From positions 1-34,966 of the forward strand of contig CALUFA010000025.1 of NCBI GenBank assembly GCA_944319795.1: a stretch of 34,966 nucleotides of DNA, read 5' to 3'. Below, piece after piece: positions 15,466 to 26,568 of this stretch. The translations under genes were made by a program, and so were the position numbers. A model generated the notes under the pieces. That model was given only the letters and a program-made list of their open reading frames with translations. It was not told the DNA's origin and searched no databases. How positions within the stretch are numbered: the first letter of the stretch is position 1; every line of letters begins with the position of its first letter. This stretch comes from an uncultured Prevotella sp. (lineage in GTDB: Bacteria > Bacteroidota > Bacteroidia > Bacteroidales > Bacteroidaceae).

Positions 15466-16776
15466 TTATTTGCCGCTAAGTTTAGGCTGGCTTGCTTGGG
15501 CTTTCGTTATGGCTTTCACGATTGCCGTCGGCGTTGTGCCTGTGCCGTTGGCAGCTTGCTTCAGTATGCGTGCCGGCACTTTGCCTGCCTTCTTGCTTAC
15601 GGCGGCTGGTGAAGACGGGGTCTTGAGTTCCTTGCTTGCAAGCGGTCCCCATTCGTCGTTGATGTTCTTACCCATCGAGAAGGCTATGTATTCCGTGTCG
15701 GGTTCGGCCTGCCAGTAAGCTACGTCTACGCCGAATTGGTCATCGTAGGTGTACTCGTTCTTGATGAAGTCGATCATCTTTTCCTCGTTCCACTCCTTTT
15801 CGTATGCCTCTTTTTCGATTATCAGGTCGCGGTGCATGGATGTTTGGTCGTTAGGCGTGTAGGTTACTATCTGGTAATAGCCGTACACGGCATCGCCGCC
15901 GAAGTCGCCAACCTCGATCGTCATTTCGGCAACGCCCTCGCCGCCGAGCTTCTTCGTGGTGACGGGTATGATGAGCATGTCGGCGAAGGTGCCGTTGGCG
16001 TCCCACGCCTGCACGTATATTTCATAGTCGGTGCCGGGGTCATTGTTTTCCCATGTGTTTGTGGCCGGTCCTACGTTGTTGAATCCGAAAGCCTTGACCA
16101 TTTCGCCGAGGGAGGTGAATCCGAACATTGCGCCCATCTGCTGGAACTGCTGCTCGGCCGTGCCTGCCGGGTAGAGGCATGCTGCGTAGCCTGCAACGCC
16201 GTCGGCCGGATCGAACGATACCGTGATGATATCGTCGGTCACTTCGTCTATCGTGTAAGCTATGCTGCAGTCGCCTACGAGCTCTTTCTTCGGTGCGGTG
16301 AAGTCGTAGCGCTCGGCTCCGCAGGCAACTCCGTACATGTCGTATCCCACGGTGATGATGCTGTACTCCACGCCGGGAGTAAACTCGTAGCCCGTCATGT
16401 CGGCAGCGGTGAAGTCCTGCCAGTAATATTCCGAGCCGCTTGCGTCGAGATAGTTGGCTATGCCGTCCTCGCCGCCCAGCATGTCGGCTCTGTTCTTCGG
16501 CAGGCAGTCTATGCGGAAGGCCTGGCAGCCCTCGGTGCGGGTCACGGCTATCTTCACCGTGTCGCCCGTGTCGCCGGTGTTGAAGCCGAGGTATTCTATC
16601 TCGGCCGCGATGCGTCCTTCAATCTGCGCGAACCACATACTGTCAATCCTTTCGGCCAGGAAGCCCTTCGTGGTACCGGTCTTGTCGGTTATGAGTACTC
16701 GGTTGGGGTTGGTCTGTGCCATCATCGCCGTAGTGCCGACGAGGGCCATTATGAGTGTTATGAACAGTTTTTTCAT
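15466..16776 (-). CDS. Secreted protein of unknown function, Fn3/Ig-like architecture
   Basis: A 436-residue protein with a signal peptide (MKKLFITLIMALVGTTAMMA, then Gln21). After it comes a short segment often seen in Bacteroidales surface proteins (VLITDKTGTTKGFLAERIDS, then MWFAQIEG). The body has beta-strand-rich modules reminiscent of Fn3/Ig folds (IEYLGFNTGDTGDTVKIAVTR and DPGTDYEIYVQAWDANG). Unlike its partner it lacks a T9SS sorting tail and ends in a basic, polar stretch (KAITKAQASQPKLSGK). Its start overlaps the stop of the upstream gene (ATGA, 16773-16776), so the two are translationally coupled and likely work together. I cannot assign a function. Surface or periplasmic location is inferred from the signal peptide. 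Confidence 0.75.
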   Translation of the reverse strand: MKKLFITLIMALVGTTAMMAQTNPNRVLITDKTGTTKGFLAERIDSMWFAQIEGRIAAEIEYLGFNTGDTGDTVKIAVTRTEGCQAFRIDCLPKNRADMLGGEDGIANYLDASGSEYYWQDFTAADMTGYEFTPGVEYSIITVGYDMYGVACGAERYDFTAPKKELVGDCSIAYTIDEVTDDIITVSFDPADGVAGYAACLYPAGTAEQQFQQMGAMFGFTSLGEMVKAFGFNNVGPATNTWENNDPGTDYEIYVQAWDANGTFADMLIIPVTTKKLGGEGVAEMTIEVGDFGGDAVYGYYQIVTYTPNDQTSMHRDLIIEKEAYEKEWNEEKMIDFIKNEYTYDDQFGVDVAYWQAEPDTEYIAFSMGKNINDEWGPLASKELKTPSSPAAVSKKAGKVPARILKQAANGTGTTPTAIVKAITKAQASQPKLSGK

Positions 16777-17249
16777 TGTTTTGTGAATTTAATGGTATTG
16801 TTGTCTACGTTGAATATATATACGCCGCCGGCAAGGCCGTCGGTGGGTATCGGCGTGCCGTCCCAGTCGTCGACGCGGAGCACCGTCGTTCCGCTTACGC
16901 CGTAGACTGCGGCGGTAGCCTTGTCGCCGCCCTTCCAGCCGTCTACGCCGAGGAAACCGTTGCGGTAGTAGGCTTTCATGCCTTCTTCGCCTACGGTGGT
17001 GGCGCCTATGCCTGTCGGCTCGTCGGTAAACTTGATGTTCCTTACTTCCTCATACGTGTAAGGCGTCGTAGTGCCGTCGGTTGTGAACACCGTCAAGCCG
17101 CTCTCACCGAACGTTATCTTGCCGATGTCGGTCAAGGTGAACGTCGCCGGGGTCGAGTTTGTGGCAAGGTTGACGACCATTTGCGTATCGTCTGCCGTTG
17201 CCGTAAGGGCCAGCGATGTAAGGCACATTGAGATAAATGCTTTTTTCAT
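16773..17249 (-). CDS. Small secreted protein with T9SS-like C-terminal domain
   Basis: A 158-residue protein with a signal peptide (about 1-19, MKKAFISMCLTSLALTATA). The N-terminal half contains the motif TFTLTDIGKITFGESGLTVF and DGTTTPYTYEEVRNIKF, frequent in short Bacteroidales secreted proteins. The C-terminal half resembles a T9SS sorting domain (AAVYGVSGTTVLRVDD, LAGGVYIFNVDNNTIKF). It is thus little more than a small N-domain plus an export tag. It is the first gene of a two-gene operon with a 4-base overlap. Its partner has a signal peptide but no tag, so it might pair with or escort that protein; this is speculation. Confidence 0.78.
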   Translation of the reverse strand: MKKAFISMCLTSLALTATADDTQMVVNLATNSTPATFTLTDIGKITFGESGLTVFTTDGTTTPYTYEEVRNIKFTDEPTGIGATTVGEEGMKAYYRNGFLGVDGWKGGDKATAAVYGVSGTTVLRVDDWDGTPIPTDGLAGGVYIFNVDNNTIKFTKQ

Positions 17250-17354
17250 CTTACTTGTGACTTGGTTTTAATTGATACTAAGGTTCATCGTTCGGCGTTG
17301 CCTCTGCATGCCTGAATGATGTTTTTCATAGAACATGTTCTGTTTGTCTGTTTG

Positions 17355-17362
17355 CAAAGATA
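17355..17362 (-). promoter_or_regulatory. Promoter -7 element for the 158/436-residue protein operon
   Basis: The minus strand reads TATCTTTG followed by C, an exact consensus. No good -33 element was seen. The implied leader is about 100 bases. Confidence 0.6.
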
Positions 17363-17396
17363 AGGAATTATTTGATAATTCGTTCCTTAAACCAAA

Positions 17397-17671
17397 GATT
17401 TTTCATAAAAAACGGCATAAATAATCACAATCTCTAATATTATAAGGTGCGGTCGGCGTGGGGTGGGCGATAAACGCATTTAAACGCGCCAGTCGGCGGT
17501 ACGCCGCCGGCGCCGTAATGCGTTGCCGGATGCGGTTTTTATTGATATTTACCGTTACGGGCCTAAACGGGCTGCCTGTCTTAGCACGCCGCGGCGTGAA
17601 GGAATAGGATCGAGAAGTAGCGCAAGCGCCGCTTGAAGCGTGCGAACATGCCTGTGGCGGCATGGCCGTAG
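17397..17671. other. Intergenic stretch without recognised gene
   Basis: This is part of the 840-base gene-poor gap 17250-18089. It has GC-rich dyads such as GGCG-GTA-CGCC near 17490-17515 and no convincing ORF in either strand. It probably holds the eroded remainder of whatever preceded the SIMPL fragment at 17672, but I could not align it to the intact gene. Confidence 0.4.
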
Positions 17672-17812
17672 GCCGAGAACAGCGACTACAAGATGGGCAA
17701 GATACTTAATGCCGGGCAAGGTCAGTTCCCGTTTGAGTACCGCGAAGACAATACTCCCTACATCAAGAAGCTGCGCATGGGCTCTACCGCCACCTGTTCG
17801 CTTAAGGACTGA
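17672..17812 (+). pseudogene. 3' fragment of a SIMPL (DUF541) gene
   Basis: The translation (46 residues plus stop) aligns without gaps to the C-terminus of the SIMPL protein at 5930-6628. Shared blocks are KILNAGQGQF, NTPYIKKLR and SLKD-stop. By hand count 33 of 46 residues and about 121 of 144 bases agree, including three bases past the stop. The protein is less conserved than the DNA, as expected for a decayed copy. No start codon or upstream part of the gene remains. It lies between the accessory block and era. Confidence 0.85.
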
Positions 17813-17857
17813 CGTGCGACTGCTTGCGCATGCGTAAGTGCCTGATAATCAGCGCTG

Positions 17858-17947
17858 TTGTAAAAGGCCGTCTTTTGCGTTGCGAAAGACGGCCTTTTAG
17901 CGTGCGTTTTGCTGCCTTTTGCATTGTAAAAGGCCGTCAATCGCATT
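17858..17947. repeat. Palindromic repeat array C, 21-24-bp units
   Basis: Four units occur in a row. The first two are in opposite orientation and form a 17-bp hairpin with one G-U pair (AAAAGGCCGTCTTTTGC against GCGAAAGACGGCCTTTT). A degenerate third and a direct fourth unit follow. The array belongs to the family at 3619-3709 and 8215-8313 and lies just after the SIMPL fragment. Confidence 0.85.
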
Positions 17948-17993
17948 TTAACATCTTTTTGTCGGCTTTTCGGCTTGGCGTGGAACGCAAACG

Positions 17994-18024
17994 CTTGCAG
18001 TATCGAAAAAAATCATTATATTTG
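17994..18024 (+). promoter_or_regulatory. Promoter of era
   Basis: A CTTG -33-like element at 17994-17997 and an exact TATATTTG -7 at 18017-18024, followed by C, are separated by 19 bases. The leader is about 60 bases. Confidence 0.75.
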
Positions 18025-18089
18025 CAGACTTTATTACCGCCCACGGCCGGCCGTGCCGCCGTGGGCTGAAAAACGATACGTATTTAAAG

Positions 18090-18971
18090 ATGCACAAGGC
18101 AGGATTCGTAAACATAGTGGGCAACCCGAACGTTGGCAAGTCGACGCTGATGAACCAGCTCGTAGGCGAGCGGATAAGCATTGCCACGTTCAAGGCGCAG
18201 ACCACGCGCCACAGGATTATGGGCATAGTGAACACCGACGACATGCAGATAGTGTTCTCCGACACGCCGGGCGTGCTCAAGCCCAACTACAAGCTGCAGG
18301 AGTCGATGCTGGCTTTCTCCGAGTCGGCGTTGAAGGACGCCGACGTGCTGCTCTACGTTACCGACGTAGTGGAGAACCCGGAGAAGAACATGGACTTCTT
18401 GGAGAAGGTCAGGAAGATGACCATCCCCGTGCTGCTGCTCATCAACAAGATTGACGAGAGCGACCAGAAGACGCTTGGCGACTTGGTGGAGCGGTGGCAC
18501 TCGTTGCTGCCCGACGCCGAGATTCTGCCCATATCGGCCAAGAACAAGTTCGGCACGGACATGCTCTTGCGCCGCATCAAGGAGCTGCTGCCCGACTCGC
18601 CGCCCTATTTCGACAAGGACCAGCTGACCGACAAGCCGGCGCGCTTCTTCGTAAGCGAGATAATAAGGGAGAAGATACTGCTCTACTACGACAAGGAGAT
18701 ACCTTACTCGGTCGAGGTAAGCGTGGAGTCGTTCAAGGAGGACGACCGCCACATACACATCAACGCGGTGATATACGTCGAGCGCGACTCGCAGAAGGGC
18801 ATCATCATCGGCCATCAGGGCGTGGCCCTCAAGCGCGTAAGCACCGAGGCGCGCAAGGCCCTCGAGCGCTTCTTCGGCAAGCCCATCTACTTGGAGACCT
18901 TCGTAAAGGTTGACAAAGACTGGCGCAGCTCGAAGCGCGAGCTCGATAACTTCGGGTACAACCCGGAATGA
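18090..18971 (+). CDS. era: GTPase Era
   Basis: An essential GTPase that binds the 3' end of 16S rRNA and assists 30S maturation. Its 293 residues are the family length. G1 is GNPNVGKST (11-19), the switch region contains KAQTTRHRIMGI, G3 is DTPG (58-61), G4 is NKID (119-122) and G5 is ISAK. The C-terminal KH domain, about 200-285, includes IYVERDSQKGIIIGHQG and the LETFVKVDKDWR ending. It has its own promoter directly after repeat array C, and the related der gene follows after 155 bases. In other Bacteroidales era usually follows fabH directly; here about 12 kb lie between. Confidence 0.97.
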   Translation: MHKAGFVNIVGNPNVGKSTLMNQLVGERISIATFKAQTTRHRIMGIVNTDDMQIVFSDTPGVLKPNYKLQESMLAFSESALKDADVLLYVTDVVENPEKNMDFLEKVRKMTIPVLLLINKIDESDQKTLGDLVERWHSLLPDAEILPISAKNKFGTDMLLRRIKELLPDSPPYFDKDQLTDKPARFFVSEIIREKILLYYDKEIPYSVEVSVESFKEDDRHIHINAVIYVERDSQKGIIIGHQGVALKRVSTEARKALERFFGKPIYLETFVKVDKDWRSSKRELDNFGYNPE

Positions 18972-18976
18972 ATCGA

Positions 18977-19111
18977 GTGAAGAGTTAAGAACGAAGAGTG
19001 AAGAATTTATTTGCTCTTGATGTTTAATAATTAAGTGAAGGTTATGTGATTTGTGGACGAATGGAAGATTACAGCATTTGGATTCTTCACTCTTCGTTCT
19101 TCACTCTTCAC
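18977..19111. repeat. Inverted low-complexity repeat between era and der
   Basis: Arms 18977-19006 and 19082-19111 are 30 bases each with one mismatch, built from GTGAAGA/GAACGAA-type phrases (left arm opens GTGAAGAGTTAAGAACGAAG). They fill both ends of the era-der gap. The 75 bases between them are AT-rich with nothing recognisable. No clear terminator or promoter was found, so era and der may be co-transcribed. Confidence 0.85.
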
Positions 19112-19126
19112 TAAAACCGTAAGTTT

Positions 19127-20440
19127 ATGGCAAATTTAGTAGCGATAGTAGGCCGCCCCAACGTGGGCAAGTCTACGCTTTTCAACCGCCTTACCAAGTC
19201 GCGCCAGGCCATCGTCAGCGACGTGGCCGGCACCACGCGCGACCGCCAATACGGCAAGTGCGACTGGAACGGGCGCGAGTTTTCCGTCGTCGACACGGGC
19301 GGATGGGTAGTCAAGTCAGACGACATATTTGAGGAAGAGATACGCAAGCAGGTTATCGTAGCCACAGAGGAGGCCGACCTCGTGCTCTTCGTTGTCGACG
19401 TAACCACCGGCGTTACCGACCTCGACGAGGACGTCGCGCTGATTCTCAGGCGCACGAAGCTGCCCGTAGTGCTCGTTGCCAACAAGGTGGACAACAGCGG
19501 GCTGCAGTACGACGCAGCCGAGTTCTACAAGCTCGGATTAGGCGAGCCTTACTGCATAAGCAGCATGAGCGGCAGCGGCACGGGCGACCTGCTCGACCTC
19601 GTAGTGTCTAAACTCAAGGGCGACAGCGGCGAACTCTTAGAGGAGGGCATACCGCGCTTCGCCGTAGTGGGCCGCCCCAACGCCGGCAAGAGCAGCCTTA
19701 TCAACGCCTTCATAGGCGAAGACCGCAACATCGTGACCGAGATTGCCGGCACGACGCGCGACAGCATCTACACGCGCTACGACAAGTTCGGCTTCGACTT
19801 CTACCTCGTCGACACGGCGGGCATACGCCGCAAGAACAAAGTGACCGAGGACTTGGAGTTTTACAGCGTGATGCGCTCGATACGCGCGATAGAAAACTCC
19901 GACGTCTGCATCCTCATGATCGACGCCACGCGGGGCATCGAGGCGCAGGACATGAACATCTTCCAGCTGATACAGAAGAACAATAAGTGCCTCGTAGTAG
20001 TAGTGAACAAGTGGGACTTGGTTGAAGGCAAGGACCAGAAGGTAATCGACACGTTCACCAACGCCATACGCAACCGCATGGCTCCGTTCACCGACTTCCC
20101 CATAGTGTTCGCCTCGGCGCTTACCAAGCAACGCATTTTCAAGGTGCTCGAGACGGCCAAGGAGGTTTACCTGAGCCGCAAGATGAAGATAGGAACGACG
20201 AAGCTCAACGAAGTGATGCTGCCCCTCATCGAGGCTTATCCGCCACCATCGATAAAGGGAAAGTACATCAAGATAAAGTACTGCTCGCAGCTGCCGAACA
20301 CGCAGATACCGTCGTTCGTGTTCTACGCCAACCTGCCGCAGTACGTGAAAGAGCCTTACAAGCGCTTCCTTGAGAACAAGATACGCGAGAACTGGAAGCT
20401 CACCGGCTCGCCGATAAACATCTTCATAAGGCAGAAATAA
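19127..20440 (+). CDS. der: GTPase Der (EngA)
   Basis: A ribosome-assembly GTPase acting on the 50S subunit, with two tandem G domains and a KH-like C-terminal domain in 437 residues. Domain 1 has GRPNVGKST (9-17), DTGG (56-59) and NKVD (119-122). Domain 2 has GRPNAGKSS (182-190), DTAG (229-232) and NKWD (294-297). The KH-like domain follows from about residue 350 and ends with the characteristic [11 protein letters not shown]. All G motifs are intact. It lies downstream of era, with the inverted repeat between them. Confidence 0.98.
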   Translation: MANLVAIVGRPNVGKSTLFNRLTKSRQAIVSDVAGTTRDRQYGKCDWNGREFSVVDTGGWVVKSDDIFEEEIRKQVIVATEEADLVLFVVDVTTGVTDLDEDVALILRRTKLPVVLVANKVDNSGLQYDAAEFYKLGLGEPYCISSMSGSGTGDLLDLVVSKLKGDSGELLEEGIPRFAVVGRPNAGKSSLINAFIGEDRNIVTEIAGTTRDSIYTRYDKFGFDFYLVDTAGIRRKNKVTEDLEFYSVMRSIRAIENSDVCILMIDATRGIEAQDMNIFQLIQKNNKCLVVVVNKWDLVEGKDQKVIDTFTNAIRNRMAPFTDFPIVFASALTKQRIFKVLETAKEVYLSRKMKIGTTKLNEVMLPLIEAYPPPSIKGKYIKIKYCSQLPNTQIPSFVFYANLPQYVKEPYKRFLENKIRENWKLTGSPINIFIRQK

Positions 20441-20453
20441 GTAAATACGGGAG

Positions 20454-20489
20454 TTAAGGAGTTACGGAGCTAACACCTTAACTCCTTAA
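20454..20489. repeat. Small inverted repeat after der
   Basis: TTAAGGAGTT (20454-20463) and AACTCCTTAA (20480-20489) are exact reverse complements within a GGAGTTAAGG-type low-complexity tract. The stem is followed by a short A/T run and could work as a weak terminator. Confidence 0.6.
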
Positions 20490-20500
20490 AAATAACATTC

Positions 20501-20920
20501 ATGCGCAAACTGTTGTTTTTCATTCTTGCATGTTCCACGTTCGGCGTATTCTCCTGCTCTAAGGAGATAAAGCCCGACGACGCGGCCGCACGCGCGGCTA
20601 AGGAGTATTACGACTCGCTCTTCGCCAAGAACTACGCTTACTTCGTGCGCGGCATGTACCTGCCCGACACCATTCCCGACGGCTACCGCGAGCAGCTCGA
20701 GGCCAACGCCTCGATGTTCGTAGGGCGCATGGCCGAGGAGCACAGGGGCGTCAGCCGCGTGAGGATACTGCGCTTCGCCAACGACACGATCGCGTCGGCC
20801 GACGGGAAGTCGCACGTCCGCACTTCCGACGTTTACCTCGCGTTCGCCCTCGGCGACAGCCTTAACGAGGAAGTGGTCGTGCCGATGATATTCCACCAGG
20901 GCCGTTGGCTGATGAGGTGA
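20501..20920 (+). CDS. Small lipoprotein, DUF4878/NTF2-like
   Basis: A 139-residue lipoprotein: the signal MRKLLFFILACSTFGVFSC ends at a lipobox cysteine (Cys19), followed by Ser-Lys. The mature part begins with a helix (DDAAARAAKEYYDSLFAKNYAYFVRG). Alternating strands follow that end in DVYLAFALGDSLNEEVVVPMIFHQGRWLMR, the profile of small NTF2-like lipoproteins (DUF4878 type). The function is unknown. It lies 60 bases after der and may be transcribed with it, as no promoter was recognised. The 244 bases after it contain only the promoter element below. Confidence 0.78.
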   Translation: MRKLLFFILACSTFGVFSCSKEIKPDDAAARAAKEYYDSLFAKNYAYFVRGMYLPDTIPDGYREQLEANASMFVGRMAEEHRGVSRVRILRFANDTIASADGKSHVRTSDVYLAFALGDSLNEEVVVPMIFHQGRWLMR

Positions 20921-21110
20921 TGGCACTGGACGTGGCGTCTGTCTTAACCTCATGCCGGGGACGATTTCATACGCATTATCCATAGGTTTTATTCCAACGA
21001 CGGCCTATCTGCCGGTTTCTTACTGGAAGTTATTATGCCTTCCGGGTGTCATATATATTAAATTTCAGGCAATACCACAATAAAACGTCAGGCATTCCGG
21101 ATATATTTTA

Positions 21111-21118
21111 TATCTTTG
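21111..21118 (+). promoter_or_regulatory. Promoter -7 element for the secreted protein gene at 21204
   Basis: TATCTTTG followed by C is an exact consensus match in AT-rich sequence. No TTTG was seen at the -33 position. The leader would be about 80 bases. Confidence 0.6.
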
Positions 21119-21203
21119 CATTGTACAACTTGGTCTGCCGCCGACGGGAAAGGCTCTCCCCGCAGTGGGTGAATTATTAGAGCCTGTTAAATGGAATGCG
21201 ATT

Positions 21204-21770
21204 ATGAAAAAATTGTTTTCAATGTTTGTTTCAGTATTTTTGTGCTTTACCGGCATACAAGCGCAAAACGTAACAGTAGCCGAACCGGATTTTTCAGATC
21301 AGACATTGTTCCTTACCAGCGACACGTCCGCGGTGAAACTTGTCCGTGAAAACGCTGTGCTTAAAACAAAGGCGGGTGCAAGTCTGTATTTATTCGGTAT
21401 CGGTAAAGTGAAGTCAAGGCTGACGCTAAAGGGCAACAGGTCGCTCAGCAAGGTTAGGGGAGGTTCGACGGTGAGGCTTATAATAAGGGCTGATGATAAT
21501 AAAACAGACCCCGTTTCATTTATAAACATTTTCAGGCTCGAGCAGACGGGTAGCGAAAGGCGTTACCAATTGGCCGAAGCAGGCACTCTGTCGAAAACCG
21601 AAGTGAGCAATTTGTCGAATATAGAATACGATGCGAAGAAATACGGTGAAAGCTCTTACCTGCTGACATTGACTGGTCTAAAGAGGGGCGAATACGGCAT
21701 TCTGATAGGTGATCCTAATTCGGAAAACACGAAGAACACCATGAAGGTTACCACTTTCAGCGTGTATTGA
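21204..21770 (+). CDS. Secreted protein of unknown function
   Basis: I do not recognise this gene. From the ATG at 21204 it encodes 188 residues with a clear signal peptide (MKKLFSMFVSVFLCFTGIQA, then Gln-Asn). An in-frame ATG at 21165 would add 13 polar residues before the signal and is less likely. The mature part (168 residues) is strand-rich, with paired segments such as ASLYLFGIGKVKSRLTLKGN and GGSTVRLIIRADDN, a basic YQLAEAGTLSKTEVS region and the ending GEYGILIGDPNS...TTFSVY. It suggests a single beta-sandwich; no T9SS tail or lipobox is present. A similar layout occurs in short Bacteroidales proteins thought to be periplasmic. The MITE-like element begins 54 bases after its stop. Confidence 0.75.
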   Translation: MKKLFSMFVSVFLCFTGIQAQNVTVAEPDFSDQTLFLTSDTSAVKLVRENAVLKTKAGASLYLFGIGKVKSRLTLKGNRSLSKVRGGSTVRLIIRADDNKTDPVSFINIFRLEQTGSERRYQLAEAGTLSKTEVSNLSNIEYDAKKYGESSYLLTLTGLKRGEYGILIGDPNSENTKNTMKVTTFSVY

Positions 21771-21824
21771 AATGCCGATGGGCTGCGGTCTACGACTTCA
21801 ACCCCAATTTGTCATTAGAATGTA

Positions 21825-22048
21825 CGTGAGTTCGGTATAAGGGTTATTCCATAAAAAGTATCGTTGTTGTATTGGATTTAAGAAGTCGGTGGCATATTGT
21901 CATTCCGGGCTTAGACCCGGAATCCAGTGTATGCGCCAAGTTGTTGACGAAAGTGTGTTTACTGGATTCCGGGTCTAAGCCCGGAATGACAATATGCCGC
22001 CGACTTCTTACGCTTAAATGTGATTTTAGTTCTTATACCGAATTCACG
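21825..22048. mobile_element. MITE-like element with terminal inverted repeats and flanking direct repeats
   Basis: A 224-bp non-coding element. Terminal repeats are CGTGAGTTCGGTATAAG (21825-21841) and its inverse (22032-22048), 16 of 17 matching. The flanks carry the same 10-mer TTAGAATGTA at 21815-21824 and 22049-22058, which looks like a target duplication. Inside, a 50-base inverted repeat (21879-21928 with 21961-22010, one mismatch) contains smaller TTCCGGG/CCCGGAA hairpins. No transposase gene is present, so it would need one supplied elsewhere. It occupies most of the 420-base gap 21771-22190; the rest is the rpoC terminator. A truncated relative lies at 15217-15292. Confidence 0.82.
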
Positions 22049-22076
22049 TTAGAATGTATATACGAGACCCTTGCAA

Positions 22077-22150
22077 AATCAATGGCACTGAAAAAGCAAG
22101 CCCGGTTCAGATCATTCTGAACCGGGCTTGCTTTTTCAGTGCCATTGATT
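22077..22150 (-). terminator. Terminator of the rpoBC operon within a perfect 35-bp inverted repeat
   Basis: Arms 22077-22111 and 22116-22150 are exact reverse complements around TCAT. The core is a GC-rich stem (GCAAGCCCGGTTCAGA) with A5/T5 tracts next to it on either side, so it can terminate on both strands. The outer 14 bases of the stem (AATCAATGGCACTG) are additional and unusual. It begins 41 bases after the rpoC stop. Confidence 0.92.
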
Positions 22151-22190
22151 ACTGCTATGTGCAGCTTTTTATTAAAAGTTCAAAAGTTAA

Positions 22191-26528
<4,338 letters not shown>

Positions 26529-26568
26529 ATATCTAAGTTGTATTTGTTATGTAAAGAGTTCCTGTTGA

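Noticed and set aside
17403-17663. Minus-strand reading frame of 86 residues
   Set aside because: Arginine- and proline-rich composition of a GC-rich non-coding stretch, with no promoter, signal or family resemblance.
3619-17947. Arrays A, B and C considered as CRISPR
   Set aside because: Units abut without unique spacers, vary at their centres, occur in both orientations, and no cas genes are present.
21872-22120. Plus-strand reading frame of 82 residues in the MITE-like element and rpoC terminator
   Set aside because: It crosses inverted repeats, element boundary and terminator; it has no plausible start signal.
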